Assembly (NCBI RefSeq): GCF_003008555.2
Contig: NZ_CP027665.1
Location: 3,534,001 to 3,598,000, forward strand
Direction of reading: 5' to 3'
Length of the DNA: 64,000 nucleotides
From: Pukyongiella litopenaei
Lineage (GTDB): Bacteria; Pseudomonadota; Alphaproteobacteria; Rhodobacterales; Rhodobacteraceae
A model generated the notes under the pieces. It was not told where the DNA came from. It saw nothing but the letters and a program-made list of their open reading frames with translations, and made no database searches. Below are positions 21,022 to 29,201 of this stretch, in pieces. Position 1 is the stretch's first letter. Each line of letters opens with the position of its first letter. Made by a program: the position numbers and the translations under genes.

Positions 21022-21621
21022 TCATTCGAATTTAAGATGCCACGACCCCAAGTTTGTTTTATGCCATGTTCCGTTGCTATGTTCAGCAGGCTTCGTTTCG
21101 CCGGTGAAAAAAGGCTCAGTTACGGGACCGCTGTTCAGGAATTTGGCAAATGGGTCTTCAACCGCTTCTTGCGGTTCCGGAATTTCTGGAGTCTTCTTCG
21201 CTTTGCGATCAGCAACCTTGGAAGTAACCTCATTGAGGTCAGCAAGCTCAGACAATCGAACTCTGCGCCGATTTCCGTTGTTGTCGCGTCTAGTGACGAC
21301 GCGAAGATTTTCCGGTCTATTGTCTGACGGATTATGGTTGATGTGGTCCACATCAAAATCTCTCGGTACCCACTTGCCAAGGGCTACTGCCACAATGAAC
21401 CGATGCGTGAGGATCGATTTCTCTCCGTGTTTAAACCAGAGATAATCGTGCCCCTCTGGGCTTTTGCTGCCGTTCGGTGTTTCGCCAAACACAGTTCCAG
21501 CGGGGTAGTCGAACTCATTGCCATCAATCACGTCGCTTAAATTCGGATATTCAATCTCATGAGGATGAGACGTTTCGTATTCTTTGGCCAGAACGGATTT
21601 CACGTACTCAACGTCTTGCAT
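21022..21621 (-). CDS. HNH endonuclease
   Basis: A 199-residue protein with a central HNH nuclease core: HRFIVAVALGKW, then DVDHINHNPSDNRPENLRVVTRRDNNGNRR, where DH-N-N are the metal and catalytic residues. This subtype resembles phage and intron-associated homing nucleases. The start ATG has GGAGAA upstream on the minus strand. The gene lies between the intact and the partial copy of the winged-helix gene 3' end, as expected if a nuclease-driven event inserted it. The AT-richer base composition differs from its neighbours. Confidence 0.85.
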   Translation of the reverse strand: MQDVEYVKSVLAKEYETSHPHEIEYPNLSDVIDGNEFDYPAGTVFGETPNGSKSPEGHDYLWFKHGEKSILTHRFIVAVALGKWVPRDFDVDHINHNPSDNRPENLRVVTRRDNNGNRRRVRLSELADLNEVTSKVADRKAKKTPEIPEPQEAVEDPFAKFLNSGPVTEPFFTGETKPAEHSNGTWHKTNLGSWHLKFE

Positions 21622-21788
21622 CTGAATTTTCTCCGAATTGGCTTGCAGTGGTTTCTCAAAATCCTGAATTCAACTTAGGTGTCGTAATCTCCCATTGCCA
21701 GTGACGCCTTGAGATTTCGCGGAGCTTGAAAAAGATGCAACTAACTTTCCGCAGCTAGACTTGCCATGCTCGCTCCGCATGAGGCGCG

Positions 21789-21893
21789 CGCCATCCCCTA
21801 TGCCTCTACATCACGAACCGGCAGATCGAGGACTTGACCGCATCAAAGGTGGTGACTCCAGAGGAGGTGCGCGTTGCGTGGCTGCAGGCGTGA
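21789..21893 (+). pseudogene. remnant of winged-helix gene 3' end
   Basis: Thirty-four sense codons and a stop, encoding RHPLCLYITNRQIEDLTASK followed by VVTPEEVRVAWLQA. These align with the C-terminus of the 20108-20971 product (RHPLCRHITNRQIEDLIASK / LVTPEQVRAAGLQV). The divergence shows it is an allele from a related element rather than a fresh duplication. No start or upstream coding sequence accompanies it. Confidence 0.85.
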
Positions 21894-22052
21894 CTTCCGA
21901 AGGAAGGCAACGCAATCGTTTCGTTCAAGCAGACGCGTTGTATGAGTGCGGTGAGGTAACGAGGCCATGTTTCGTACTGGTAACCTTAATTCTCTCAATG
22001 TTATGTTGAGATAACATAAGTCGTGGTGCGAGCTGGGGTGTTGGATCGTCAG

Positions 22053-22107
22053 GTTAAGCGGTGAAAATTGACATTAATGTATTCTCAGCTTAACTTATAT
22101 CAGCTTA
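22053..22107 (+). promoter_or_regulatory. hipBA promoter with candidate HipB operator
   Basis: A sigma-70-like promoter: TTGACA at 22068-22073, 17-bp spacer, TAACTT at 22091-22096. Around it lie an inverted repeat GTTAAGC (22053-22059) / GCTTAAC (22088-22094) and a direct repeat TCAGCTTA (22085-22092 and 22100-22107). Further upstream is TTATGTT-GAGAT-AACATAA (22001-22019). These are likely autoregulatory operator sites; the exact HipB site is not proven. Confidence 0.6.
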
Positions 22108-22128
22108 GTGTTCTCTGGAGGTATCTTT

Positions 22129-22431
22129 ATGGCTGTTCCGATCAAAATGCCTAGAGCGGCACGTAAAGAGCTCGTGACACTTGGGAAAAACATTCGTGTT
22201 GCGCGACTGCGCCGCAAATTGACCGCTGAAATTGTTGCGCAGCGTGCTGGCACAACGCGGCAGACCGTCGCCAAGATCGAAAGCGGCAACCCCGCAGTCA
22301 AGATCGGCACCTACGTTGCTGTTTTGCAGGCGCTCGGCCTTTTGAAAGGCTGGGGGGATCTGGATGACCCGGTCGGTGAGCAGATGGCCCTGGATGACCT
22401 CCCGCAGCGCGCGAGACTGAAAAATGGTTGA
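22129..22431 (+). CDS. hipB: HipB-type antitoxin / XRE-family repressor
   Basis: A 100-residue protein with a helix-turn-helix (LGKNIRVARLRRKLTAEIVAQRAGTTRQTVAKIESGNPAVKIGTYVAVLQALGL). The ATG at 22129 is preceded by CTGGAGGT, a strong ribosome site; the in-frame extension upstream has none. HipB neutralises and represses hipA. It overlaps the hipA start by 8 bp, giving translational coupling. Confidence 0.9.
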   Translation: MAVPIKMPRAARKELVTLGKNIRVARLRRKLTAEIVAQRAGTTRQTVAKIESGNPAVKIGTYVAVLQALGLLKGWGDLDDPVGEQMALDDLPQRARLKNG

Positions 22432-23644
22432 GGTCTGGATCGACTGGAAGGGGTTGAAACGGGTTGGCACGCTCCACCGCACAGCGGGGCGGGGCCGAGA
22501 GCGGGTATCCTTTACCTATCATGACGATTGGCTTGCCGACGAAAATGCCTTCGGGCTTTCGCGGGACATGCCTCTCGTCAAAGGGCAATTCGTTCCTGAG
22601 GCCGGGCAGGACATGCTGGCACCGCTTGGGGATTCTGCCCCCGATACCTGGGGGCGAACGGTGATGCGGCGCTATGAGGGTCGCATGGCAGAAGCCGAAG
22701 GGCGACGTCCAAGAACGCTGCAAGAAACAGACTACCTGCTTGGCGTAAATGACGAGACCCGTTTGGGTGCGCTGCGCTTCAGGGTTGATGGCGCGTTTCA
22801 AGCGCGCGAGGGCATTGGTGTGCCTGCGCTCGTAAGCCTCGGGGATTTGCTGAATGCCTCCCAACGCGTTCTTCGCGGGGAGGAGACCGCTGAAGACCTC
22901 AAAATGCTGTTTGCACCGGGAAGTTCCCTCGGGGGTGCTCGGCCGAAGGCCAGCATCCTTGACCAGCACGGCCGCCTATCTGTCGCCAAGTTCCCGAAGG
23001 AGACGGACACCTATTGCGTGGAACGCTGGGAAGCCATCGCACTAGAGCTGGCAAAACGCGCCGGAATTACGGTTTCTGATCACACGCTTGAGATGGAAGG
23101 CGACAAACCGGTCTTCTTGTCCCATCGGTTTGACCGGAACGATGACGGCAGGATCCCGTTCATCTCAGCCATGGCGATGCTGGGCGGCAAAGATGGCGAA
23201 AGCTACAGCTATTTAGACCTGGCCGATATCATCACCTCAGAAAGCGTAACGCCCGACCAAGATCGCGAGGAGCTCTACCGGCGGGTTGCCTTTTCCATTC
23301 TCGTGACGAACCTCGATGACCATATGCGCAATCACGGATTTCTGCGTGGGCGGGGCGGCTGGCACCTCTCACCGGCCTACGACATCAATCCTGTGCCGAA
23401 CCAACCACGGGTGCTCAAGAGCTACGTTGATGACGACAATCCGGACGCCAGCATTGCCCTGCACCGCGCGCAACATGACTCCTATCTTCTCGAACGCGGC
23501 GAGGCAGACCGCATCATTGCAGAGGTAGCCGAAGCAACGATGGCTTGGCGTGACGTTGCCCGTGCCTTGGGGGCTCCGGAGCGAGAGATCAGGGAGATGG
23601 CGACAGCCTTCGAGCACGAAGAAGTGGATCTGGCGCGCGCGTGA
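22424..23644 (+). CDS. hipA: HipA-family serine/threonine kinase toxin
   Basis: A 406-residue kinase. The Gly-rich loop PGSSLGGARPKAS (residues about 165-177) binds ATP. VAKF supplies the lysine. NLDDHMRNHGF (296-306) is the catalytic loop and AYDINP (318-323) the Mg-binding segment. HipA phosphorylates aminoacyl-tRNA synthetases such as GltX and induces dormancy. All key residues are intact, so the toxin is probably active. As an accessory module it may stabilise the island. Confidence 0.93.
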   Translation: MVEVWIDWKGLKRVGTLHRTAGRGRERVSFTYHDDWLADENAFGLSRDMPLVKGQFVPEAGQDMLAPLGDSAPDTWGRTVMRRYEGRMAEAEGRRPRTLQETDYLLGVNDETRLGALRFRVDGAFQAREGIGVPALVSLGDLLNASQRVLRGEETAEDLKMLFAPGSSLGGARPKASILDQHGRLSVAKFPKETDTYCVERWEAIALELAKRAGITVSDHTLEMEGDKPVFLSHRFDRNDDGRIPFISAMAMLGGKDGESYSYLDLADIITSESVTPDQDREELYRRVAFSILVTNLDDHMRNHGFLRGRGGWHLSPAYDINPVPNQPRVLKSYVDDDNPDASIALHRAQHDSYLLERGEADRIIAEVAEATMAWRDVARALGAPEREIREMATAFEHEEVDLARA

Positions 23645-23951
23645 ACTGGGGCCGCTGTTGAATTGGATTGACCGAAAGCCGTTTAGCGGCAGCGGGTATT
23701 GAGGTCCTTGGTCATTTCGATGCGTGATGACGTGGCAGGTCGATTTTGGAGTGCCGAACTCAGACCCTCAACGCCGTGTTTCTGATTGCTGAACATAAGC
23801 AGGCAGCCGTAGCAGACGCGGGGCAAGCCCCGCTTCAACAAGAAAATTCCCCTGCGCCAGCGCATTCCTCGCGAAGCAAGTTTCTCGCTGACATCCCCTT
23901 GGTGCCAGCTTTGGTCATGTTCATCGAAACACTCAAAGTGAGGATCAAAAG
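23645..23951. other. intergenic spacer downstream of hipA
   Basis: No gene is seen. A compact palindrome GCGGGGC-AA-GCCCCGC lies at 23818-23833. It may help terminate hipA, although no T run follows. GTGAGGATC at about 23938-23946 supplies the ribosome site for the small gene starting at 23952. Confidence 0.45.
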
Positions 23952-24011
23952 ATGCCTACTCAAACTCTGAAACTGAACGTCAAATCCGGCGAAAAAGACG
24001 GCAAGAACTTC

Positions 24012-25540
24012 TCTAATGACCGCAGTCAAGTCTTCATCCCAACACATATGGGCCGCACCGGCTAAGTTGGCGGATTGCTTGTGTGCAAATGCGGCGGGCA
24101 GGATGCCGGGGCAATGTGCGACGGCTGATCATACTCTAATCCGCACGTTCAAAGCGCATTCCGGCATACGTCGCGGGACCCTTGTCTGGGACGCGGGCGT
24201 GAAACCTGATGGTTTTGCCCTACAAGTTCTCGGGGATTCCCTGACCTTCCCCGGCACCCAGCCCGCCGCATCGTTTTTAGTTCTACCTTTCGGATGGTTA
24301 TGATTGTGTATTCTGCGCGTTAGGTTCCACGGTGTGCGCCAAAACCCATATGAAGCCGACCAGCTCTCGAGCGACGGCTGTGATCGCCAAAGGCATTTTC
24401 TTTCCACGGGCAACCAAGCGACGGTATCTCCCACAAAGGCGGACCTGTGCCTTCCAGCCTATGTCTTTTGCAACCTGAGGAATTCCTTCCTGCCTCAGCA
24501 TCATTTGCATTCCAATTTTCGCGGGCTGCCGGTAAGCCCATGCTGCTTCGATCAGTATGCTTCTCGCCAGTACATTCCCCGTTTTCGTGATCCGGCCTCG
24601 GCGTGTGGTTTCACCGCTAGAGCGTTCTCCCGGAACGAGGCCCAGAAACGCCATTAGCTGGCGCGGGTGCTCGAAACGGCGGATATCGCCGATCTCAGCG
24701 ACGAGCGTCACGGCCGTAATCAACGCGACACCTCGAAGGGCTTGCAGAGCTTCGACAACAGGCGCGAGCGACCAGTACGGCACAAAAATTTGGATCTGTT
24801 CTTCGATACTATCGCGCCGAGCCTCAGCTTGTTCCTCTGTATTGAGGTAAGTCTGAAATGCAACCTGTTGAGCCGGGCGAGGAAAACTCTGATTGGCCAG
24901 CCATCTACGGTGGCTGCGTTTCCAAGTTGTTTTGCCCCAGATGCGGCCCTGGCGAAGCAAAAAGCTTGTCATGCGTTGCCGCGCGCATCGTACATCCTTT
25001 GTAGCACAATTGCGCACCCGGATCAGGTCGCGCATCGCTTCATGGACTTCATCCGGGACCCACACCGAAGTCAGCTCATCGGCACGAGACAGCCGTGCCA
25101 ACGTCACTGCGTCACGCCGATCCGTCTTAATCCGATCGCCCGGGCGACGTGGCGTATGGGCTGGCGACACAACTTCGCAGGCGTGGCCATCTGCCAGAAT
25201 CTGCCGGTATAGGCCATAACCGCAAGGCCCTGCTTCATATACACAATGCAGCCGATCGGGACGCGCGTTTAACTTCTTCAACAGCCGCGCAACAGAATCC
25301 GACGTGCTTGCTATCTCTCCCTACTCCCGAACTTCGCCCCCTCGAGCCGCTTCGGCTACTGCTACCGCAATTGTTTCTTTGTGGACATCAAGGCCCACGA
25401 ATACACTATATTCCGACATGGCCCATCTCCCTGTGCATGAGGCTCGGCACTCATGGTGCAGCCCTCGTTCATCGTTTGCACACGATGGAAGCGAGCCACG
25501 TGCAGAGGCAAGCGTGGGGCTGCCGTGTGGTCATACTGTC
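24012..25540 (-). mobile_element. IS110-family insertion sequence
   Basis: About 1.53 kb inserted into the 65-codon gene. Family features are a DEDD transposase on the minus strand, no terminal inverted repeats, and only a 2-3 base overlap (CT) at the junctions. Short ATGACC sequences occur near both ends in inverted orientation. The non-coding stretch is longer 3' of the transposase (about 280 bp) than 5' (about 120 bp), which suggests an IS1111-like layout. The ends are inferred from the reconstructed target gene and may be off by 1-3 bases. Confidence 0.75.
24298..25419 (-). pseudogene. IS110-family transposase with internal amber stop
   Basis: From the ATG at 25417-25419 the frame encodes MSEYSVFVGLDVHKETIAVA, which carries the first catalytic Asp of the DEDD domain. 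It meets TAG at codon 33 (RE-stop-GEIASTSD) and then continues open to 24298. The remainder holds DRIKTDRRDA, the C-terminal Transposase_20 domain (LRGVALITAVTLVAEIGD...FLGLVPGERSSGE) and the catalytic Ser region. One nucleotide change (a Tyr codon to TAG) would explain it. The 327-residue downstream frame alone lacks the first catalytic Asp. Confidence 0.8.
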
Positions 25541-25765
25541 TGGGACCGCTGCGGCGTCCTCTTCGTCAACACCGACGACAGCGGCAACATCACGTCGATC
25601 AACGTCAAACACAGCATGTTCCCCGATGTCGAAATGGTCGCCTTCCCGCGCCGGGATGAAGATCCGGTCACTGAGTGACCTTAGCGCTAGGGCGGGTTCA
25701 CCGCCCTGGCCTTCATCGGCGAAAACAAGGTTGTCAGCTAGGTCGCTTCATCTTGCTATCGAACC

Positions 25766-26815
25766 GGCATTGTTGCAGAACCCAGCAACTGAGCGAGTTT
25801 TCCCTTTCCCATTGAGTTCAGGCCACGCGTTCGATCTCGGCCATGCCGAATTCGTTGAAGCGGTTCATGAGAGCGATACGGATGTGGAATTCAGCGGTCT
25901 GGCGGTCGGGGTCTCGTGAGGCGATGCGTTCGCCGAAGGATTTCAGGAATCGCATCTTTGCCTCGATCCGACTTCGGGCATGATAGCCGGTCCATCGCTT
26001 CCAGATGGTTCGCCCGAGGTGCCGGGTGGCGCGCAGGGTCTCGTTGCGAGCCGTTGCGGCCGGACAGTCTTCCTTCCAAAAGCGCCCGTTCTTGCGGATG
26101 GGGATAATGGCGGCCGCGCCTCGATCCAGGATGGCCGTATGGCAGCGGCGCGTGTCGTAGGCGCCATCACCGGTCACGGTACAGATCTGTTCCTCTGGCG
26201 GCAACTGGCTCAGCAGTTCGGGCAGGACCGGACTGTCGCCTTTGTTGCTGGATGTGAACTCCACCGCCCGGATGTCGCCGGTGCCGGTGTCCATCGCCAG
26301 ATGAACTTTTCGGTATTGGCGCCTGCGATGGGTTCCATGCTTGCGGGCCAGCCACTCGCCATCGCCGAGGAACTTGATCCCGGTACTGTCCACCAACAGG
26401 TTCAGCGGGCCTGCCGCGCGACGGCCCGACATCTGGACGGTGATGGATTTCTGGCGTCGGCTCAGGGTGGAAAAGTCGGGCACCGGCCAGTCCAGCCCGG
26501 CCATCGTCAGGATGCTGCCCACCATCCCGGTCGTTTGCCTCAACGGCAGGCCGAACAGCACTTTCACCATCAAACAAAACTGGATCGCTGCGTCCGAGAA
26601 CACAACAGGGAGACCGTTGCGGCCGGCCCTGGGTGCCAGCCACACCATGTCCTTGTGCAGCCAGATCAGCAGCGAGCCGCGCTGTTTCAGCGCGTCGTTG
26701 TAGGACTTCCAGTTCGTCGTGCGGTAGCGGGCGGGTTCGGGCTTGCTCATGCGAGCCTCTTAACCCACCGGATTCTCGTGGTGAATCTGTATCGGTCAAG
26801 TTCTGCAACAACGCC
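25766..26815 (-). mobile_element. IS5-family insertion sequence
   Basis: A 1,050-bp element bounded by imperfect terminal inverted repeats: left GGCATTGTTGCAGAAC, right (complement) GGCGTTGTTGCAGAAC, one mismatch in 16. The single transposase gene fills most of it. No clear target duplication is visible at the flanks. It truncates the broken gene to its right (26816-27552). Confidence 0.9.
25818..26750 (-). CDS. IS5-family DDE transposase
   Basis: A 310-residue full-length transposase. DDE residues are visible in LLVDSTGIKFLG, TVTGDGAYDTRRCH and the C-terminal HARSRIEAKMRFLKSFGERI (YREK-like). It is intact and thus potentially active. The start ATG follows a GAGGCTCGC stretch on the minus strand. 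Confidence 0.92.
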   Translation of the reverse strand: MSKPEPARYRTTNWKSYNDALKQRGSLLIWLHKDMVWLAPRAGRNGLPVVFSDAAIQFCLMVKVLFGLPLRQTTGMVGSILTMAGLDWPVPDFSTLSRRQKSITVQMSGRRAAGPLNLLVDSTGIKFLGDGEWLARKHGTHRRRQYRKVHLAMDTGTGDIRAVEFTSSNKGDSPVLPELLSQLPPEEQICTVTGDGAYDTRRCHTAILDRGAAAIIPIRKNGRFWKEDCPAATARNETLRATRHLGRTIWKRWTGYHARSRIEAKMRFLKSFGERIASRDPDRQTAEFHIRIALMNRFNEFGMAEIERVA

Positions 26816-27552
26816 CGTCATCGGCCAACATGAGCGCCTTGGACAGGATAACAGAGAGCCGGTTATCCCCTTCAAATGGCAGTGCGACCTGGGCGGACTT
26901 GGAAACGCTTCCCCCAGGGACGATGCAAAGATAACGGTCCCCCGGCGACATCAGGATGCTTGATGATCCTAGATGGATCTTGCAGGTGTTCAGCTTGCCC
27001 TCAACAATCAAGAATTTTCCGTCGATATGGGCCACATCGCGAATTTTGAGTCACGGCAGCAAGGATTCGAGCACTTGTTTTCGGGTCTTGGCAAACCCAT
27101 TGAGTTTGCCAAATGAGTAGCTCTGCCAATAGTTTCGAGCTTCCGGTGTAGGGCCTTGATCAACCCAAGCAGGATCGTTGCCGACACTGGCAACCCCTTC
27201 AAACAGATCGGTCTCACGCATCGTTTCAGACAACAATCGCGGCGGAACGGTCTCTAGCCTTACCGGAATGCTATTTCGGACAAAACGCAGTTGATCGGTG
27301 CCGACATAAAGATAGATGCCTGAAACGTTCCAGTTCTCTTGGTCCCAATTGGTGTGCAACAGGTATTCGGCTGTTGGGTCACTGGTGACAAAGCTCTTGT
27401 ACGCCCATTGATCATCAAGGCCGTCATCATAGGCGCCCATCAGTTGATAGCGCCATCCGCGCGCAGCCATCAAGGTGGCCATCTGGAGCTGTTTCAACAT
27501 ATGGGCGGCCATCCGGTTGAAATAAACTCCAGTGTAGCGCTCGGCGTCGGTC
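26816..27552 (-). pseudogene. remnant of an unidentified gene, cut by IS at both ends
   Basis: A minus-strand coding-like sequence begins at the IS3 border (DAERYTGVYFNRMAAHMLKQ...) and runs to LESLLP and a TGA at 27051-27053. It continues in the same frame past the stop (LKIRDVAHIDGKFLIVEGKL...SSSILMSPGDRYLCIVPGG...FEGDNRLSVILSKALMLADD) until the IS5 cuts it. The text on both sides of the stop looks protein-like, so this is probably one gene with a nonsense mutation. Two adjacent genes are an alternative. I do not recognise the family. It lies on the same strand as the remnant at 28755-29080. Confidence 0.5.
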
Positions 27553-27555
27553 CAC

Positions 27556-28754
27556 TGAAGTGGTCCCAAAAAACTGGACAGTCAGCTAAGGTGTACCCCA
27601 AACCTTTGAAGGGATACGAGAATGGCGAAGCGCCGGAATTTTACAGATCAGTTTAAAGCGAATGTGGCGTTGGAAGCGCTGCGTGGTGACAAGACCGTGC
27701 AGGAGATTGCGGCAACGCATCAGCTGCATCCGAACCAAGTCAGCACATGGAAGCGACAAGCCATCGAAGACATGGCCGATGTGTTTTCGGGCGGCAAGCA
27801 GAGCGGCCCGACCGAAGCCGAGATGAAAGAGCTACACGCCAAGATCGGGAGGTTAGCGGTCGAGAACGATTTTTTGTCGGAAGGGCTGAGGTGATGAGCC
27901 CCGAGAAGAAACGCGCGATGATCAAGCGGGGCTACCCGCAGCTCAGTATCGGTCAACAATGCAAGTTGGTGCGGCTCAGCCGGTCGGCGTTCCATTACAC
28001 GCCCGTCGGGATCGATGCTGACACTCTGGCGATGATGTAAGAGATCAACCTGGTGTTCACCAAATATCCGTTCTTAGGCATCCGCCAGATCGCAGCCTAT
28101 CTGCGTCGGGAAGAGGTTGTTATAGGACGGCATCGTTTAAGGCGATTGATGGCGAAGATCGGCTTGGTGGCAATCTACAATCGCCCCCGAACCAAGTCTG
28201 GTGCGCCGATATCACCTTCGTGCCGGTGCGGAACGGGTTCTTGTATCTGGTCGCAATCATGGATTGGGCCACACGCAAGGAGCTGAGCTGGCGGTTAAGC
28301 AACACGATGCACGCGGACTTCTGAGTGGACGCCTTAAACGAAACCATCGCCAAATACGGTTCATCTGAGAGTATCAATACGGATCAAGGATCGCAGTTCA
28401 CCGGATCAACTTGGATCACGACGTTGACCCACGCGGGCGCGCGCATCTCGATGGACGGTCGAGGCAGGTACCTCGACAGTATCCTCATCGAACGGCTGTG
28501 GCGGTCGCTGAAGCCGGAGGCGATTTATCTCGAAGAAATCACCGACGGCTTCCAGGCTCGACGTATCATCAAGGACTGGATAACATGCTATAACACCGCG
28601 CGGCCTCATTCCGCACTTGATCGGCAGATACCTGACGACGCATATTGGGCGGGCTTGGAAGAACAGAAAGCAGCATGAAACCTAAACCCGATACACCTTA
28701 GAAACGCTGCAAAACTGTCTAAAAAGATGGGACCACTTCAGGTGGGGCTGATCA
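27556..28754 (+). mobile_element. degenerate IS3-family insertion sequence
   Basis: The left end TGAAGTGGTCCCA and the right end (complement TGAAGTGGTCCCA) form a 13-bp inverted repeat. The right side extends on to GGTGGGGCTGATCA, which also terminates the IS3 copy near 49478, so the true end is probably 28754. The left end lacks that extension and may be eroded. It contains orfA and a broken orfB. Confidence 0.8.
27622..28678 (+). pseudogene. IS3-family transposase OrfAB, multiply disrupted
   Basis: OrfA (27622-27894, 90 residues) is intact: a helix-turn-helix (FKANVALEALRGDKTVQEIAATHQLHPNQVSTWKRQ) and a leucine-rich tail. OrfB begins at about 27895 in another frame, the usual frameshift arrangement. 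It is broken by TAA at 28038-28040, an internal deletion with frame change near 28185 and TGA at 28322-28324. Integrase-core motifs remain (NQVWCADITFVPV, NTDQGSQFTGS, final Glu region before ALDRQIPDDAYW). The element cannot move on its own. Confidence 0.88.
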
Positions 28755-29080
28755 GAGGTGCCGTGAAACTCGTCTGCCCAGTCGGTAAGGTTTGGAATCG
28801 CATTTCGACAATCAACCAGCCAGACCTTGGTGGTTTTCGACGTGTTCGAGAATTCCCTCAGCATGTCATAGATATGGTCGATAAAGACCTTCCAGATTTC
28901 TCGACTTAGGATCTTGTCATGGATATTGCGATTAGAGAACGGCTTGCCCAGCCATTTGTCCTTGGCAGTGTAGATTGTCTGACGACAGACAGGCCTGATT
29001 TCTCGGGGCTGGGTCAAATACTCTGAGGTCACGCTTTCTACCCCATAGATCGCCCAGTGAATGGTGAAACTACAACCGGT
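28755..29080 (-). pseudogene. remnant of an unidentified gene, possibly hydrolase-like C-terminus
   Basis: An open minus-strand frame (from about GEFSRPLTGC... without an ATG, through TSEYLTQPREIRPVCRQ) ends at the IS3. The end KVWLVDCRNAIP....DWADEFHGTS resembles the Asp/His-containing tail (D...WxxEIHPT) of some secreted lipase/esterase families, but this is a weak visual match. It may be the 5' partner of the 26816-27552 remnant. It has neither start nor stop codon of its own. Confidence 0.4.
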
Positions 29081-29201
29081 GAGGGGCCGACTGAATTCGC
29101 CTCAAGCGGGCTGCAATCCGCTGCATCTATCGCTATTGTATTTTCCACGTTAAAGAAATTTGTTAGGGTCTTTATATTTTCTAAAACTTGGGTTGGTCGC
29201 C

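Larger units (their letters stand above)
23952..25678 (+). pseudogene. small 65-codon gene split by IS110-family insertion
   Basis: The first 20 codons (MPTQTLKLNVKSGEKDGKNF, 23952-24011) and the last 45 (WDRCGVLFVNTDDSGN... to DEDPVTE, 25541-25678) join in frame once the intervening ~1.53 kb is removed. They then make a 65-residue protein of a type seen on conjugative elements. Its function is unknown. The left part now reads into the IS and stops at 24063-24065. The reconstruction is strong evidence for the IS boundaries. Confidence 0.75.

Noticed and set aside
25766-26815. Target-site duplication flanking the IS5 element
   Set aside because: Left flank GAACC and right flank CGTCA do not match in any short register, so no duplication can be claimed.
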